A DNA stretch of 64,000 nucleotides from Leptoclinus maculatus. Lineage: Eukaryota; Chordata; Actinopteri; Perciformes; Stichaeidae. Of the stretch, positions 1 through 12,345 are shown in pieces. The notes beneath the pieces were generated by a model, which searched no databases, had not been told where the DNA came from, and saw only the letters and a program-made list of their open reading frames with translations. The number at the start of each line of letters is the position of its first letter. The stretch's first letter is position 1. A program made the position numbers and the translations under genes. Where the stretch lies: assembly GCA_032191485.1 (NCBI GenBank), contig JAVDOI010000003.1, forward strand, positions 6,235,694 through 6,299,693, written 5' to 3'.

Positions 1-2039
1 AATTTATCACTATGTGCACTCTGTCAATCAATGGTCCCCTGTCAGGCTTCACCGATTCAGAAACACATGCACATTTATCCGCAAAAGACAATTACAGCAT
101 TGTATGTTCTGAATACAACTAATGGAACACGGCACTGATTATCAAGATCATCAACATTGACACATCTTATACACTCACCTCGTACATGTGAAAGAGAGGG
201 AGGTTTATAATAACTTTAGTCATACCGCACCAAAACAATGGTGAAAAGAGCTTTAGAGCCAATCCATTATTCAGCAAGCAGCACTTAAGGCTGAAGCACA
301 AATGAAAGCCCACACGGATATAGAAATGAGATGAACAGGAAGCAGATTGTCCTCGAGTTAAAACGCCTGCACCCTGCACATTACCTCTGTCACGAGGTAG
401 AAACAAGAAAAGAAAAGCAGAAAGAGAAAAATGTCAAGTCCGGCCAAAAGCCGAGGTGTTGGAAGGAAGCCTGTGGAGGTTTATTTACCAAAAAATAATG
501 TTCCCCCTACTGGGATCCTAACAAGCCCAGAGGGCCTGGCATTTGACAAGAGAGCAAGTATTTTTTATTCGACTGATACTCGGGGTGAGAGGTGAAATCT
601 GCTCAAAATGAGGTAGAAAAAAACAAAAAGGCACTGCCATATGGTTCTCTGGGAAATGAAAGGAGTGGAGCAGGAACTCTGGAGTTGATTAATTAATATC
701 AAAACATGTAATTGACCGGTGGACGTGTCCCCTATGGCAGTTACAAAAGTTAGTAAAAGAAGAAGAAGACGCTCTGTGAGTGCGCAAAACTGTGAAAAAG
801 AGACCAGCAGACTGAGAACTGGGTTTTTAAATACCACACTGGTCAATTTAGATCCTGCACCCACCTGGTACCTTTTTATTTCAAAGCTCTTTTGGGGATA
901 GACAATTGGGATTAGCGCTGCAGCAACAAAGCCACAGAAAAGGCATTTTGAGTGCATGATCCTCTGGGAAATTGAAATATTTTCAGCTTTGAGTGTCGGC
1001 ACTCTTTCCCTCGTGTCCTTTCCATTATAAAGCAAAAAAGGCATCACACAAATAGACATACTTTGTAAGTGACTGTAAAGACTGCTGGTGATGGTCATGT
1101 TGCTTTTATACTTCCTCTATGCAACAGAAAAGCTCTCCTCGTAGAGTAGAGCCATAAAAGAAACAAACACACACCACTAGAGTGCCTAGACCGCAAACTA
1201 AATCATTTTTTTATCACTCTTTCTTCCCTAAGATTAAAAATGTATAAGCTTAAGTCCATTGTTTTCTTACTCTTTTTTTGCCATCCTCGTATTGGCTTAC
1301 AAAAGGAGAGATGTCTGCTATGTGCGTGATTTGGTCTGCACAACAAAGATTTATTTTTAGCGCACTTTAACAACTTCCCCCCCACCAAACCTCATATTGA
1401 AAGGTTATATCTGCATGAAATGAAGTCACATTAAAATACAACAATGAGTGGACAGAAAAACTGCTGCCAATACCAGTGTGTAACTTCACCGCTGTCAAAA
1501 TCAGAGTGGCAGTGAAGGATGAGGAGCGTACGACCGTTAAAGATTATGTCTAAGAACCGGGCCGCTGATCTGATGAAATGTCAGTCAGACATGCAGAGTT
1601 CTACCCAGCCTCTCCTACTCCTACTATGAGCAGGGCTATGCAGTCCTGTTGCAGGGTGGCCCAATCTCAAAAAGAGGCTGGAACAGGATGTGAGGAGTAG
1701 AAGCAGGCATGCGGAATCAGCAGGTGCAGTTGGGATGAGCCAATCGTCAGCTCCTCTCACACACGGAAAGAGTCCAACTATTCCTATAAAATGTCAGCAA
1801 ACATTCTCTCTTGGGCAGACATGACCCCCGTTTGAGTTGACTTTCAGTTTAGAAAATTCCTCTTCAACAGAGAACACGCAACACTTTTCAAGTTCGAACA
1901 AACCAACTTGTAATCCTTTCAAAATGAATTTGGATGGTACACGTACTGTATTGCAGAACCAAAGATACTTCCACAAACTGCGAAAATGACTTGACGTTGA
2001 ACGGGTTGGAATAAGACCTTTTTAAGCGACCAAAAAGCT
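1..2039. other. No gene recognised
   Basis: Unique-looking DNA. The 177-codon minus-strand frame at 565-1098 has no recognisable motif, and a purine run AAAAGAAGAAGAAGACG at about 755 is its only low-complexity feature. I see no exon, RNA or repeat family I can support. Confidence 0.55.
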
Positions 2040-2415
2040 GACGATTACCTTCCGTGACCTGAAAACACACTGAAAGGGTTAAAGTTGTAATCACGGGGCG
2101 ACTCCCAGACCGGATGTCGCCATGGTAGCGTCCTGTCAATCACGAGGTAGCCCCGCCTTAAAGCATACCCTGCTTTATGGGCTTTTTGACTGGAGCATAA
2201 TTTACGAAATGAACATCATGCTGTATTGAAGAAGACTTGAGACCATTAACTCATGTTTCCAATGTTTACTGAGGTAATAAATAGGGTAATTTTCTCATAG
2301 ACATATCTGACTTATTTTTGCCACCAGTGGAGTCGCCCCCTGATGGCCATTAGAGAGAATGCAAGTGAGATCACTTCCGCATTGGCGTCACTCTTCAGAA
2401 CCGGAGGTTGACCAC
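2040..2415. repeat. Teleost dispersed repeat, decayed copy
   Basis: Phrases such as AACATCATGCTGTATTGAAG, CAATGTTTACTGAGGTAATA, GTGGAGTCGCCCCCTG and CACTTCCGCATTGGCGTCAC occur in this order in a common fish interspersed repeat that I recognise from memory. It is non-coding. The boundaries are approximate and the class (MITE or SINE) is undecided. Confidence 0.55.
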
Positions 2416-5400
2416 TGGTCTGCTTGTCTCATTGTTGTGTGTAGTACTGTATTTTCTGTCTGAACACAAGACATTATGTGTGTAGAATCGCAACACCTGA
2501 AGGTAATATACCTAATGATGCTAGAAGGAAGATGGGACACCAGGTGTATCTGCAGGTCAGTATACCATAAAGCAGGGTTCTGACAGTGGCATAAAATCTC
2601 CACATTTTCTCCACGTTGGAAACACACTGGTATGGATTCTGTCCAAATTCATTAAACATTATTCAACCAGCGTGCATTACTGCATCTGTCTTTGGAGCAA
2701 GCTTTTCCCCACCACCTTGTAATTAGCAAACATTAGCTCCCAGAGCAAACGTATTAGCATTAAACAGCAGGCACATTCACTCCAATTAGCATTTGGCTGC
2801 CATACATTACCCTGCTCCATCTGAGTGAGGGTTTAATTGTGTTTCTCTGGTTGTCTGGCTTTCTTTTCCCAACTACGGCTTATTCAGTCCAACTTCCCCT
2901 CTTATCTTGGCTTATTTATATTCTTCCTCCTACCTGCTAAAATTCCTCCCCGCCGTCTCCCTCGTTTCCGTTTTGGCAGTCTATTTCTTTGCTAATCTGG
3001 TTTTAATTGTGGCTTGATTTTCTCCTTGACGCTCGGTCTCCAGATCACATTACCGCCGCAAATCAGGAACATGACCCCCTTTCCCTTCTCCGTTCCTAAC
3101 CTGCACACTTTCTCTCCTTTCCTCAACCTCTCTCTCCGTCACGCTCTGTCATTAATAGTTCTGTGACAGCTCTCCAGCATTAATGGACTTGAAGGTACTC
3201 ACAGTCTTGTGCAATTAATATTCTCGTCACGCCACTTTCTCTTTCGCTCTCCCTCTCTCTGCGTCGGCTTTGCTCCCTCATTCCAGCAACATAACACCAT
3301 CTTTATTCTGATCACACCTTCCTCTCTCTTTCCCAGCCACATGAAATCTCTCGGTTATGAGGATGTACTCAGGATGTTTACGAAATAAATGTCTGTGTGT
3401 GTGTGTGTGTGTGTGAGTACGTTTGACGCCACCTTCGCTGCATACATTTCTGCACTGTGTGCCGCGGGGAATGCTCTGGCCACAAGTGGTCTGACGGGTA
3501 TTCGGCATCGACTCTCAGAAGCCAAATCATAAAGCAGCCGATCTTAATTCAAGCTCAACTTACTTGCTTTTGTCAGAGCTTTCAACCACATCTTGCGCTC
3601 TTCATCGACGGACCGGGTGTCATGGAGATGCCTCATTTGAATAAGTCACGAGCGAACTTCATCTGCTGAGTAAGACGTTGAAAGCTCCAAGGAAAAGCCA
3701 GGAAATAACCCTTAGGTCATGCCGTGCTAAGAGTGTTTTTAACATAGCTGCCACATGTTTGGAATTTGATTGACCCCTTTACGGCGCTACAGTGAGCTGT
3801 AGTGCTCACTTTATTGCACCTGAGTTTACAAAGGGCTTTGACGCACAAATTAAAGCAAAAGTGAGACAATATGACAACAGAAAGCCCAACAAACTAAGGT
3901 CAAATTTAAACACTGATAAAACAGTACAATACATGAAACAATCAAACCAATGGCTACGATAAGAACAAAAAAGTAAATCAAATAAAAATAATAACGGTAA
4001 TAAAATTAAAGCAGTAAAATGACGATAACACATAAGGAGCCAGTCTGCAAAAATGGGTTTGAGGAAGTGATTTAGAAAGGATTACTGATAAGTTCACCAA
4101 TTTAACAACAAATATGCACTTAAATCTTAATTGTTATGGCTGTGATGCTAGGCTAGTTAACGCATGTAATGTTTAAACATCACTTAGTGAGAAAGTGGAA
4201 CACACCTAAATACATTTATTTTCAACATTATAAAATGTTGATACGTAAAAATCCTTGCCCTGAAAACATGTAGGCCGGTTAAACCATCAGACTGCTTCTA
4301 TATTGAAACATTACCCTCACAGGAAGGAAACTCGATCACGATAGGGGGAGTCACAGATGCCTGTCCAGGGCCATGACATACATGACTGATAACATTACCT
4401 GACACATTCCAGGGGACGATCATTAGTGCCTGCGACACCTCGGTGGACTCCTGTAATCTCTGGGTATAGCTAGATTTGAAAAAAAGAAAGTCAATGACAG
4501 CTTATCTGCTTCCTGTCTCTCAAACCCAGAGGCTGAATGATCAAACCATGTGTCTCTTTGGAGGTCTTCGAGGGACACGCAGAAATCAATGGGTTTGACT
4601 CTGAAGCGCACCTGTCCACATGGTTTACCAGCACAACACTATCCGGCTTCAGGTCAGGTCAAGCTGTCATCGGCTGCAGGGACGGAAGAAGACGGATACC
4701 ATTGACCAGAGTGCAAGCTTTTACTGATCAAGCAGGAAAACAGTTTGGGATATTTTTCAGCGTGAGTGTGTACGCGGTTGTCATTCTGTTTAAATTGATG
4801 AGCTTTGGAATGCATTTCAGTACTGTGGATTTTGTCTCCCATCAGCATTGAAAGGTCATAGCTCAAGGAAAAATTGGCAAACCTATGAACCATGTCCAAG
4901 TCTCAGGTCTACATCACTGGTAGTGGGTAATACATCTTTCCAGTCTTGCATACGTTCACATATAAAGCTCAGTTAATAAACAGGAGGTACTAGCTTTGCT
5001 TTCTTTTCTTAACAAAGCATCTTGACACTGGATTAATATATTGGTTAATGATAACACGGTAGAGGTAGTTTGTTCACTAACCCTGGCCCTCTGTGGACTC
5101 TTCAAATCTCTTATCACATCTTTCCTTCAACTCCTAACCTACTCTGTACCGTTTGCATTATAGCATCTTTCCATCTTCTTAGGTATCCCTGATATCGTTG
5201 TGATTACCTATAAAAAGATTGCCGGGGCAGACCTGTCACCAACCAATTTCAAGGCAATCCCCTGCTGTGAAGCAAATCTTGGAAATAGTCTGTGACCAGA
5301 TTTTAGATTATGTCTGGCTTATAAAATGACTGTGTGGTGCTGAGAGTGTATGTGTCCACAAATACAAGAGTGTGATTTCTCCTCTGGTCGGCTCGTTGAT

Positions 5401-6229
5401 GGCAAGTCAGGTCTTGTTTGTCTAAAGACTCTGGGCGATTGCGCAGCGTCAGTGTAACGTTAGATCCACTACAAGTGCTTGTTTGTGCCTCGGACAGGCT
5501 CAAAATATAATTTTAATATTCTAGTATGAAATAATATAAATGAATGCCTGCTATTTTAAACTCAATGGGCCCCTGGACACAGACACAGCCCCTCCACCAC
5601 TTCTACATCAAAGCAAGAAATCCAGGCCAAGGCCAATGCAAGGCCTTTTGATTGACTCTCCAACCAGCAATGCAACAGTCACAGTGGGATTTTAAAACTC
5701 CATTCATACTTTAAGAGTCCGTGTCGGTCTGGCATTCGCACACATGCGCATTTCCTGATCCACACTCCTTTTCAGTTGACAGCAGAACATTTACCATAGT
5801 GTTGTGTGCCAGGAGTTCAGCGCCATTTGGCTGTCTTTGTATTCCTTTTAAAGACAAATTAGGTAATCTCCTCGCACAACCTCTCTTCAAAACAAGCATC
5901 CATTTTGTTATACTCTTCTCCTTGGCAAACTAGCTAGAGGTGTGTACCCCACAAACTGGACTGGACGACCACCTATTGTCCATCATCGACATGCAGACCC
6001 AGTAGGCTTGAATTGGCCTCCATCCGGTTGGTGGTACACTGTTTTGGGGGGCATCTGCGCCACCCATGGCTCCATCTTTTTAAAGACTACAATACAGTAA
6101 TGCTTTCTTGCAACACATCCTTATAGTGTTATCTGTGCGTACAAAATCAAGCAAAATGCATATACACACTATGCAATAAACACACATAAGTCCATTCCTC
6201 GATCCCTCACTGAAACATCTCTGCACCAC
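2416..6229. other. No gene recognised; homeobox-site-rich and pyrimidine-rich stretches
   Basis: Several TAATTA/ATTAGC words cluster at 2715-2800, and 3060-3265 is pyrimidine-rich. Frames near 3.3, 4.5 and 4.7 kb (up to 104 codons) show no domain and overlap on both strands, as chance frames do. Confidence 0.5.
3394..3415. repeat. (TG)11 microsatellite
   Basis: Uninterrupted TG repeat; the ACACAC-coding frame on the minus strand is an artefact of it. Confidence 0.95.
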
Positions 6230-6561
6230 TCCCTTCCTCTCTCCAAAGTCCCCCCCCCACGGGCCCCTCTCTTGTGAGCTCCTGTACACATGGTTTAATG
6301 TCAAAATGTTCCCTGTAGACTCTCTTAACATCCAACTCCCTGGTCTTCTCCCTTCTGTTATTTCCTCACCCCTCTCTTCACACCTTCCCTCCCCTGTTGC
6401 TTCCTTTCTTCCCAGTGAAGCTCTCAACACCAGTTCAAGCGGGGAGACGCATGTGTTAGTAGCTGTGCAGGCTTTCTACCTGACTCTTCTACCAGCTGTC
6501 ATGACAGTATGTGCGTCGCCCTGCCCCCTCCTCCACCACCACCACCACCACTCCAACAGGG
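6230..6561 (+). repeat. Pyrimidine-rich tract with (CAC)n
   Basis: The stretch is C/T-rich, ends in a CAC trinucleotide run at about 6533-6551, and includes a C9 run near 6251. The histidine run in a local frame comes from it and is not a protein. Confidence 0.7.
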
Positions 6562-7029
6562 CCCCATGTGGCAGATGCCTTGAGGGAATTCTAAGCATTT
6601 ATTTATTTACAGGGATTGATCCTCTGAATTGTTGCTACAGGGCAGGGTCAATGTAAAAACTGTTGTCTTCCATCTGTTAATACATATTTTGAACAACCTT
6701 TCCATGTCTTCACTGATTGAATTGTAAAATAGACCCTCGAGGCATTAACATTAGATGTCTCCTGTTCTTCCTCTCTCACATCTCCTTCCATGTCTTTATG
6801 TTCCCAAGGCTCTGAGTGAGCAGTCCTTGTACTTCCTGTGCCAACTGGCAGCAGTGATCTTGTTGTACCAGTTTTAGCTTGACTTAATCCTGAAAAAAGA
6901 AGAAAATATACGACAGGATTATATTTGTTGGTAGTAGAAGATTAAAGTAGCTTTAATTAATCTATACAGTTTTTAGTAAACATGACTTTCGGTCTTTGGT
7001 TCCGCAACTTCAATGTTCTGGTGTGGTCT

Positions 7030-7130
7030 CTAGTTAACAACTAGCTGGTGAACGTAGCGCGGCGTTAAGCCGCTAGAGAGACAGATATTTCCCTCAGGGG
7101 CTGGTGGAGACCAAAACAGAGCTAAAACAA
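7030..7130 (-). repeat. Dispersed repeat, TGGTCTCCACCA family, copy 1
   Basis: Read on the minus strand it contains TTTTAGCTCTGTTTTGGTCT, CCACCAGCCCC and CTACGTTCACCAGCTAGTTG. The same blocks recur in order at 53.9 kb and in part at 29.9 kb on the plus strand. Confidence 0.55.
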
Positions 7131-8288
7131 GAAAGAACATCAGACGCTATGGAACATGATGTTTGTGCTTCAGAAGAAGCTGCACCCATCAACCTGTGCT
7201 TCACCGCCTCCACACACTGAGATATTACAACAGTCATCACCTGCTGTTAGTCAATGATGGTAAAATGTAGAGTTGCCTTGGTTGCAGCTTTAATGTTTTG
7301 GATATGCCAGTGTTGTTGCAGTATACTGATATTGAGCTAAATATTCTACTTATTATGTATTCAGTGTTCTCAAGTACCTAAACTCTAGGTTCTCCCTTTT
7401 TTTTTTAAAGAAAGTAGAGCGGGAGACGGAATGGAAAGAAACTGTGCTGGGACTTTTGCCTAGTCTTTAGGAGGCACCCAGAGGTGAGAGATCTAAACAC
7501 TCAATTATCAATCTACAGTCGCAAGCCCTGCAGGTTCTTAAAGTCGTTGAATCTGGCAACCCGACAGAGTTGAAAGAGTATCACATGCTGGCACCAGGCT
7601 CATTTAGACATCGTACTCTCTCTTGTCAACTGAGTCAATTTCCAATCTCACCCTGACATCCAGGCTCTTCAAGATGTACAACTCTTGTCGCGTGGGGGCT
7701 CATTACTTTCATGTATTGCCTACAACGTAAGTCTCTCTCACCCTGCAACCTAGGTTTTTTACTACAAGGTTCCAGCATGTGGAGATCTGAACTGGGTACA
7801 CTCCTGCCTAGAACTCTTTGAAGGTTTACCATCATTCTTGATACGTGTGTGTGACATTATTTGCAGCTCTGTGGTTGCACAAAGGCATAGATAATATCAT
7901 TTTTTATATTTTCAAAGGGACATTACTGTCAGCACATGGCTGGATCTGCAAGTATGGTTCTGTACACGACATCACAGAATTTTACCTGTGCCCATATTTA
8001 TCAAACTTTTGTATTTGAACCCTTTATCAGATGAAGCTTCTTCATTCTTGTTTACTTGTGTTGTTTTTTGAAGTCAAAACTAAATAAATGGCAGTCTTAC
8101 TCAGTTTAATATCTTATCGAATTTAAATCAAATGCAAATAACAGACTAAAGTCGCCCTAATCCAAATTATGCAGCGTGCTTTATCATGCTCAACAATACT
8201 TTGTACTGTCACTCCAACACATGTGGTGGTGTGTCATTATGAACTTCAAACCAATTTAAGATTATTTTCAAATTGCTTTTGTTCTTAA

Positions 8289-8450
8289 AGGTGCTAAATG
8301 TGAAGTGCAGAGCATATCAGTGATTGATGGATCGCCTCCACATCGCTCTCAAAACGACAATGGCTTAGTCGGCGGCTAGCAGATGGTGCTTATAGCACGA
8401 ACAGTGCAAACAGTGCTGACAGAGCTAGTGTTTACCTTGCTATGGTAACC
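8289..8450 (+). repeat. Probable dispersed repeat fragment
   Basis: AAGGTGCTAAATGTGAAGTG, CAGAGCATATCAGTGATTGA and ACAGAGCTAGTGTTTACC resemble a fish interspersed repeat seen often near immobile DNA transposons. No second copy lies in this window, so confidence is low. Confidence 0.35.
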
Positions 8451-9777
8451 TAACAAGAGAGGTTACCACTGTTATTACAGTGACCTTTCACATCAAAGCA
8501 AAGCAATACTGGCGTTGGCTAAAGGTGTCACAGGAGTCAGGTGACACAGCTCCTCTCCATCAGTGCATGGCCCACAACCCCGTCAGGCTGTCGACCCAGA
8601 CTTTCCGGCAGAAGGCTGCAGAGTGTTTGTCTGGGAGGGATTATGCCAGGTAAACAAGGGATTTAGCATAATGTGGGCCATGCCTGCTTTGGCTTCAGCG
8701 GGATATGGGGTCATGTAAACATTGCCGTGGCAACCCAATCCAGTGTGGGAGGAGGTGATTAGGGAATTAAGGGGGAATGAGCCGTCTAATCCCTTTAATT
8801 TGACTCTCTATGCCTATACCTTCCGCTTTCTCTCCTTTTCACTCACGGTTCTTAATTTGTCCTCCCCAGCTGTGCTTGTTTTCACCATTTTCTTGTTGTT
8901 TTCTCTTTCTTCTTCTCTCTTATTGTCTTTTGCTCTCTCCCTCCGATGGACAAAATAAGTAAAGACCACAAAAAAAGTTAACTTTTAAAACTTTGGATCA
9001 ACTAAACTCACTCTTCCAGTATTTCAAAGATGACTTGAAGCTTCACCCTGCACAATTGGAGGCCATGTTAATTATTTGGTTCATTCATGTATTGTTAATT
9101 CTTTGTCATTTGTCTCACGCACAATCGGAGAGTCGATGCATGCACACACCCTCATCTTAATCCACGTGGGATACAGGTGAGAAATGTACCTTTCAGATGA
9201 AAGCCATCACTGTCATAAGAGATCTCCCTCAAGCGCTCTGCATACACACACACAACATCATGCACACGACACCTTGCAAAGCATTTTATTACTGCGCTGG
9301 AACCTTTGGCCTTTTCCTGTTGTGTTTTAATCCTGTTTTTACTGCCCTGCCTCGGCTGTTAGATCCATGATGGACCTCAGCAGCAGGAACTGCTTGTAGC
9401 TCCTTAGCGGCTCATTGTCTAAACCTGTTCCATTGTATAGGGTTGCAACTACTAAAATGTGCCAGATGAAGGATTTCTCTTTCCTTCTTGTCATTAACAT
9501 TTGGCAGCGCTGTCACATGTTTTTATTTACTTTAGTGCTGTTTTTCGAAAACACTTAGAAGGTTACTGCTTTTTCATTTTTTGTTGGCTCATAGAGAGAG
9601 GTTATTTGTAACTTCAGCCATGTTACACAAACGGTAGAAGCAAAGGAGAAAACAAGGTCACCATTCTCTAATCCATGGGGTTTGACTTTTTGGTAAAAGT
9701 TGCAGCTTTTTTAAACGTACCGGTTATCAAATCCAGTCTTTTGTTCGCAGCTGATCGTTGACTTTATAGCATCAGGG

Positions 9778-9943
9778 CAGTGGTGGGCCAGCAAGGCCTT
9801 CTCTGCTGGCCTAGACAGAATCCCAAAGTTATATTCATAAATACACTACATGTATTCTAAATATTTTTCCCATTAGCTTATTATCTCATTGCATAGCTAC
9901 TGTCTTCCTCAGTTGCCCTGCTTCCAGTACAGCTTGCTTTAGG
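9778..9943 (+). mobile_element. 5' fragment of the same hAT family
   Basis: It starts CAGTGGTGGGCCAGCAAGG and runs parallel to the left end of the 37.0 kb hAT element: CTGGCCTA, ACAGAATC, CAAAGTTATA, AATACACTACATGTAT, then GCTACTGTCTTCCTCAGTTG and CTGCTTCCAGT. Similarity ends near 9943, and no right terminus was found. It is a truncated copy. Confidence 0.78.
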
Positions 9944-10439
9944 ATAATACGTTGTTGGATAGAAGGCCACTAAAACTAAAGAGCCATTAGAAAATATTTT
10001 GTCGGGAGACATGTCTTGTGTCGGCTCCATGATGCCACAACAGGAGGCCCATGGAGGACGAGTTACTGTAATGTTGCAGGTGCAGGTTGCTTTCTCGTAA
10101 ATCATGTGTTTTGGTTCAAGCATGACCTTTCTATCTCTTTCCTCCAACAACATCCCACACACCAACAAGCAAAGACTGGTCATGATTTGCATAAAAACGG
10201 ACAACGTTGACATTTTACACAGTGGGGCGTCTCATCACAATTATCAAGCATATGCTTGATATGGTTGGAGGATGGAGACATTCTGCCAAAATGTCTATTC
10301 TGATACTCAAAAGAATATAGTCCTATTTGTCAGCATATTCATTCATGAAAACCTTCATGTAATACTTGCCATAAAGTGTTATCAGATTTATTTTCTCGTG
10401 GTGATTAAGTGTCACATCAACTGGAAGTCGGCAGAAGTT

Positions 10440-10975
10440 TGGTCATGTGGGCCCTGCTTTACCCCCTCATGCATCGACAGGTTACTGTCAGGGGCCCTCA
10501 GGCCTTCACCTAGAAAATGTCATTCAAAGAGACACATACCAACCATGAAGAGACTCCAAATAACAACAAAGAGCCACGAAAAAAACTACATAGAGATCAA
10601 AACAACTACAAAGAGAAGGAAAACGGCTGCAAAGAGACACAAAGAGATGACAGAGACTCATAACGACGATGAAAAAAAGGGCAAAACAGCCGCAAGGAGA
10701 CACACGACGACTATAAAGAGACACAAAATGACTACAAAAAGGGACAAAACAACCACAAACAAAAAGATGACTACAAAAAGACCAAACCAATTACAAAGTT
10801 CCACAAATAAACTAAAGACACACAAAATGACCGCAAAGACACAAAAAAACACAGAGAGATGCAACAAAAAAGAGGCTAAATTACAATAAAGTCTGTGTCT
10901 TGCTCCTATTTATAGGTGGTTGGGCCCTTTTGCATATCTGTGCCCAGGGGCCTATTGTCTCATAATCTGCCCATT
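10440..10975 (+). repeat. Dispersed repeat with purine-rich degenerate minisatellite
   Basis: From about 10520 to 10870 the plus strand is an imperfect tandem array of units like ACAAAGAGACACAAAATGAC. Its flanks (GGGCCCTGCTTTACCCC and TGTGCCCAGGGGCCTATTG) are typical of a fish repeat I recognise. The 205-codon frame running through it is rich in Lys and Thr only because of the repeat unit, and the antisense frames mirror it. None should be called a gene. Confidence 0.65.
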
Positions 10976-11873
10976 CCTCCACGGACCCATTTATTTGCCA
11001 GGAAGTTACTTCATAATCAAACCGCTCAGTGAAATGTGAATCATCTGCTTCTACCTCCTGTCCCTGTTAGATGGATTCCTACTTTATTATCACTTCTAGA
11101 AAATGCATGCCGCCAATTGCTTTATTCATGCCAATAAATCACGCTGAATTGAAGCTGACACTGAAAGAGTGCAGGAGAGCTCTCCCATAAATCTGGAGGA
11201 AAGGAGGTCAAGAAGCAATAGGGAAAGTTCACCCAGGAAGGACATATCGCCCAATGCGCTTCTCACACACTCTTATTATTCCTCCACGGACTTTCATCCA
11301 CTCTCCTTGCTGAACATTCTTCCAATTGTTAATTAGCATGTAGCATTTCATTCATCCTCCATGGCAACTCCAAAGCATTTAATCCGTTTGCTAATTGATT
11401 TCATGTATTTCAATCGCTGATAAATAAGGACATAGAGATACTGTACCCATGTGTTACATCAGGAGAATCTCATCTCATTAGAGAAATATATCTGAACGTC
11501 TTTCATTAGGTAATGCCAGACTGATAAACTACAATAAGCTTGTTTCATTTACAGCTTCAGTGTCTTACCCCTGTGTCACCTAATTAATAGGACATCTTTT
11601 CATTCATCAAGAGACAATCTGTTTCCAATGTATTTTCAAAGGTGGATACCCTTCCCCTGCCTAATAAGGCTTAGTCGCATTACTGATGAAAAGTACATGA
11701 CACTTGAAGATACCACTTACTAAAGGTCACAGAAGTCGTGACAAATGCATGTCATTCAGGCGTGACAACCAGAATGCACCTGGATAGGTCTCCATTGTGT
11801 AAGTGTCCGTCATATGCATAAACCACAGAAGGCTCTATGGCCTGGCTTCCTGCTGCTGCTCGGCTGTGTCAGT

Positions 11874-12086
11874 TACATAACATTACAGTCATTTAGCAGA
11901 CACTTTTATCCACATTTCTACACCGTAGGCACAGCTACGGGAGCAATTTTGGGGTTAAGTGTCTTGCTCAAGGACACATCGACATGCGACTAGCAGAGCC
12001 GAAGCCGGGGATCGAACCACCGATCCTCTGAGTTATCAGCAGTTAGCAGCAGAGTTCGTCTGCGGAACACAGCAGTACCACAGTCT
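11874..12086 (-). mobile_element. tRNA-derived SINE, alternative 3' tail
   Basis: Read on the minus strand, the element holds a B box GGTTCGATCCC (complement of 12008-12018). The body ACACTTAACCCCAAAATTGC is shared with the SINE at 30.3 kb. It then ends GTCTGCTAAATGACTGTAAT, a tail quite unlike the GCGCTATACAAG tail of the other two copies. It therefore belongs to a sister subfamily with the same tRNA-derived head and a different LINE-derived tail. The A-box end, near 12086, is degraded. Confidence 0.75.
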
Positions 12087-12257
12087 CACAATGTTACATA
12101 ATGTTGCATAGTGTCCATCAATTAGCTAATTGATGAACTCTACAGGGAAATAATTAGAGAGGTAGGTTTGGGTGCGGTGTGACTTGTATATTTTAGGTGG
12201 ATACCTTCACCACTACCTAACAGCGCAGTGGTGGTACAAACCCCAACAAACACAGTT

Positions 12258-12345
12258 TGTTGAACATTAGGTTCAGGCAACAAAACTACTTGGTTAAGTT
12301 TAGGAAAGAAAATATTATGGTTTGGGTTACAAGAACTATGTTTGT
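12258..12345 (+). repeat. Fragment of a fish repeat (GTTAAGTTTAGG block)
   Basis: TTCAGGCAACAAAACTACTT, GGTTAAGTTTAGGAAAG and ATGGTTTGGGTTAC resemble the internal part of the fish repeat whose 3' end occurs at 36.9, 40.0 and 62.9 kb. Confidence 0.4.

Noticed and set aside
755..775. LINE 3' tail suggested by the GAAGAAGAAG run
   Set aside because: The upstream sequence does not match the 3' end of the I-clade LINE at 19.0 kb, so the run is likely a simple purine repeat.
565..1098. 177-codon minus-strand open frame
   Set aside because: No domain, signal or repeat similarity is visible, it is overlapped by a plus-strand frame, and nothing suggests splice sites or conservation. Chance frames of this size are expected in 64 kb.
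10272..10889. 205-codon Lys/Thr-rich frame as a protein gene
   Set aside because: It is generated by a degenerate purine-rich tandem array in a dispersed repeat.
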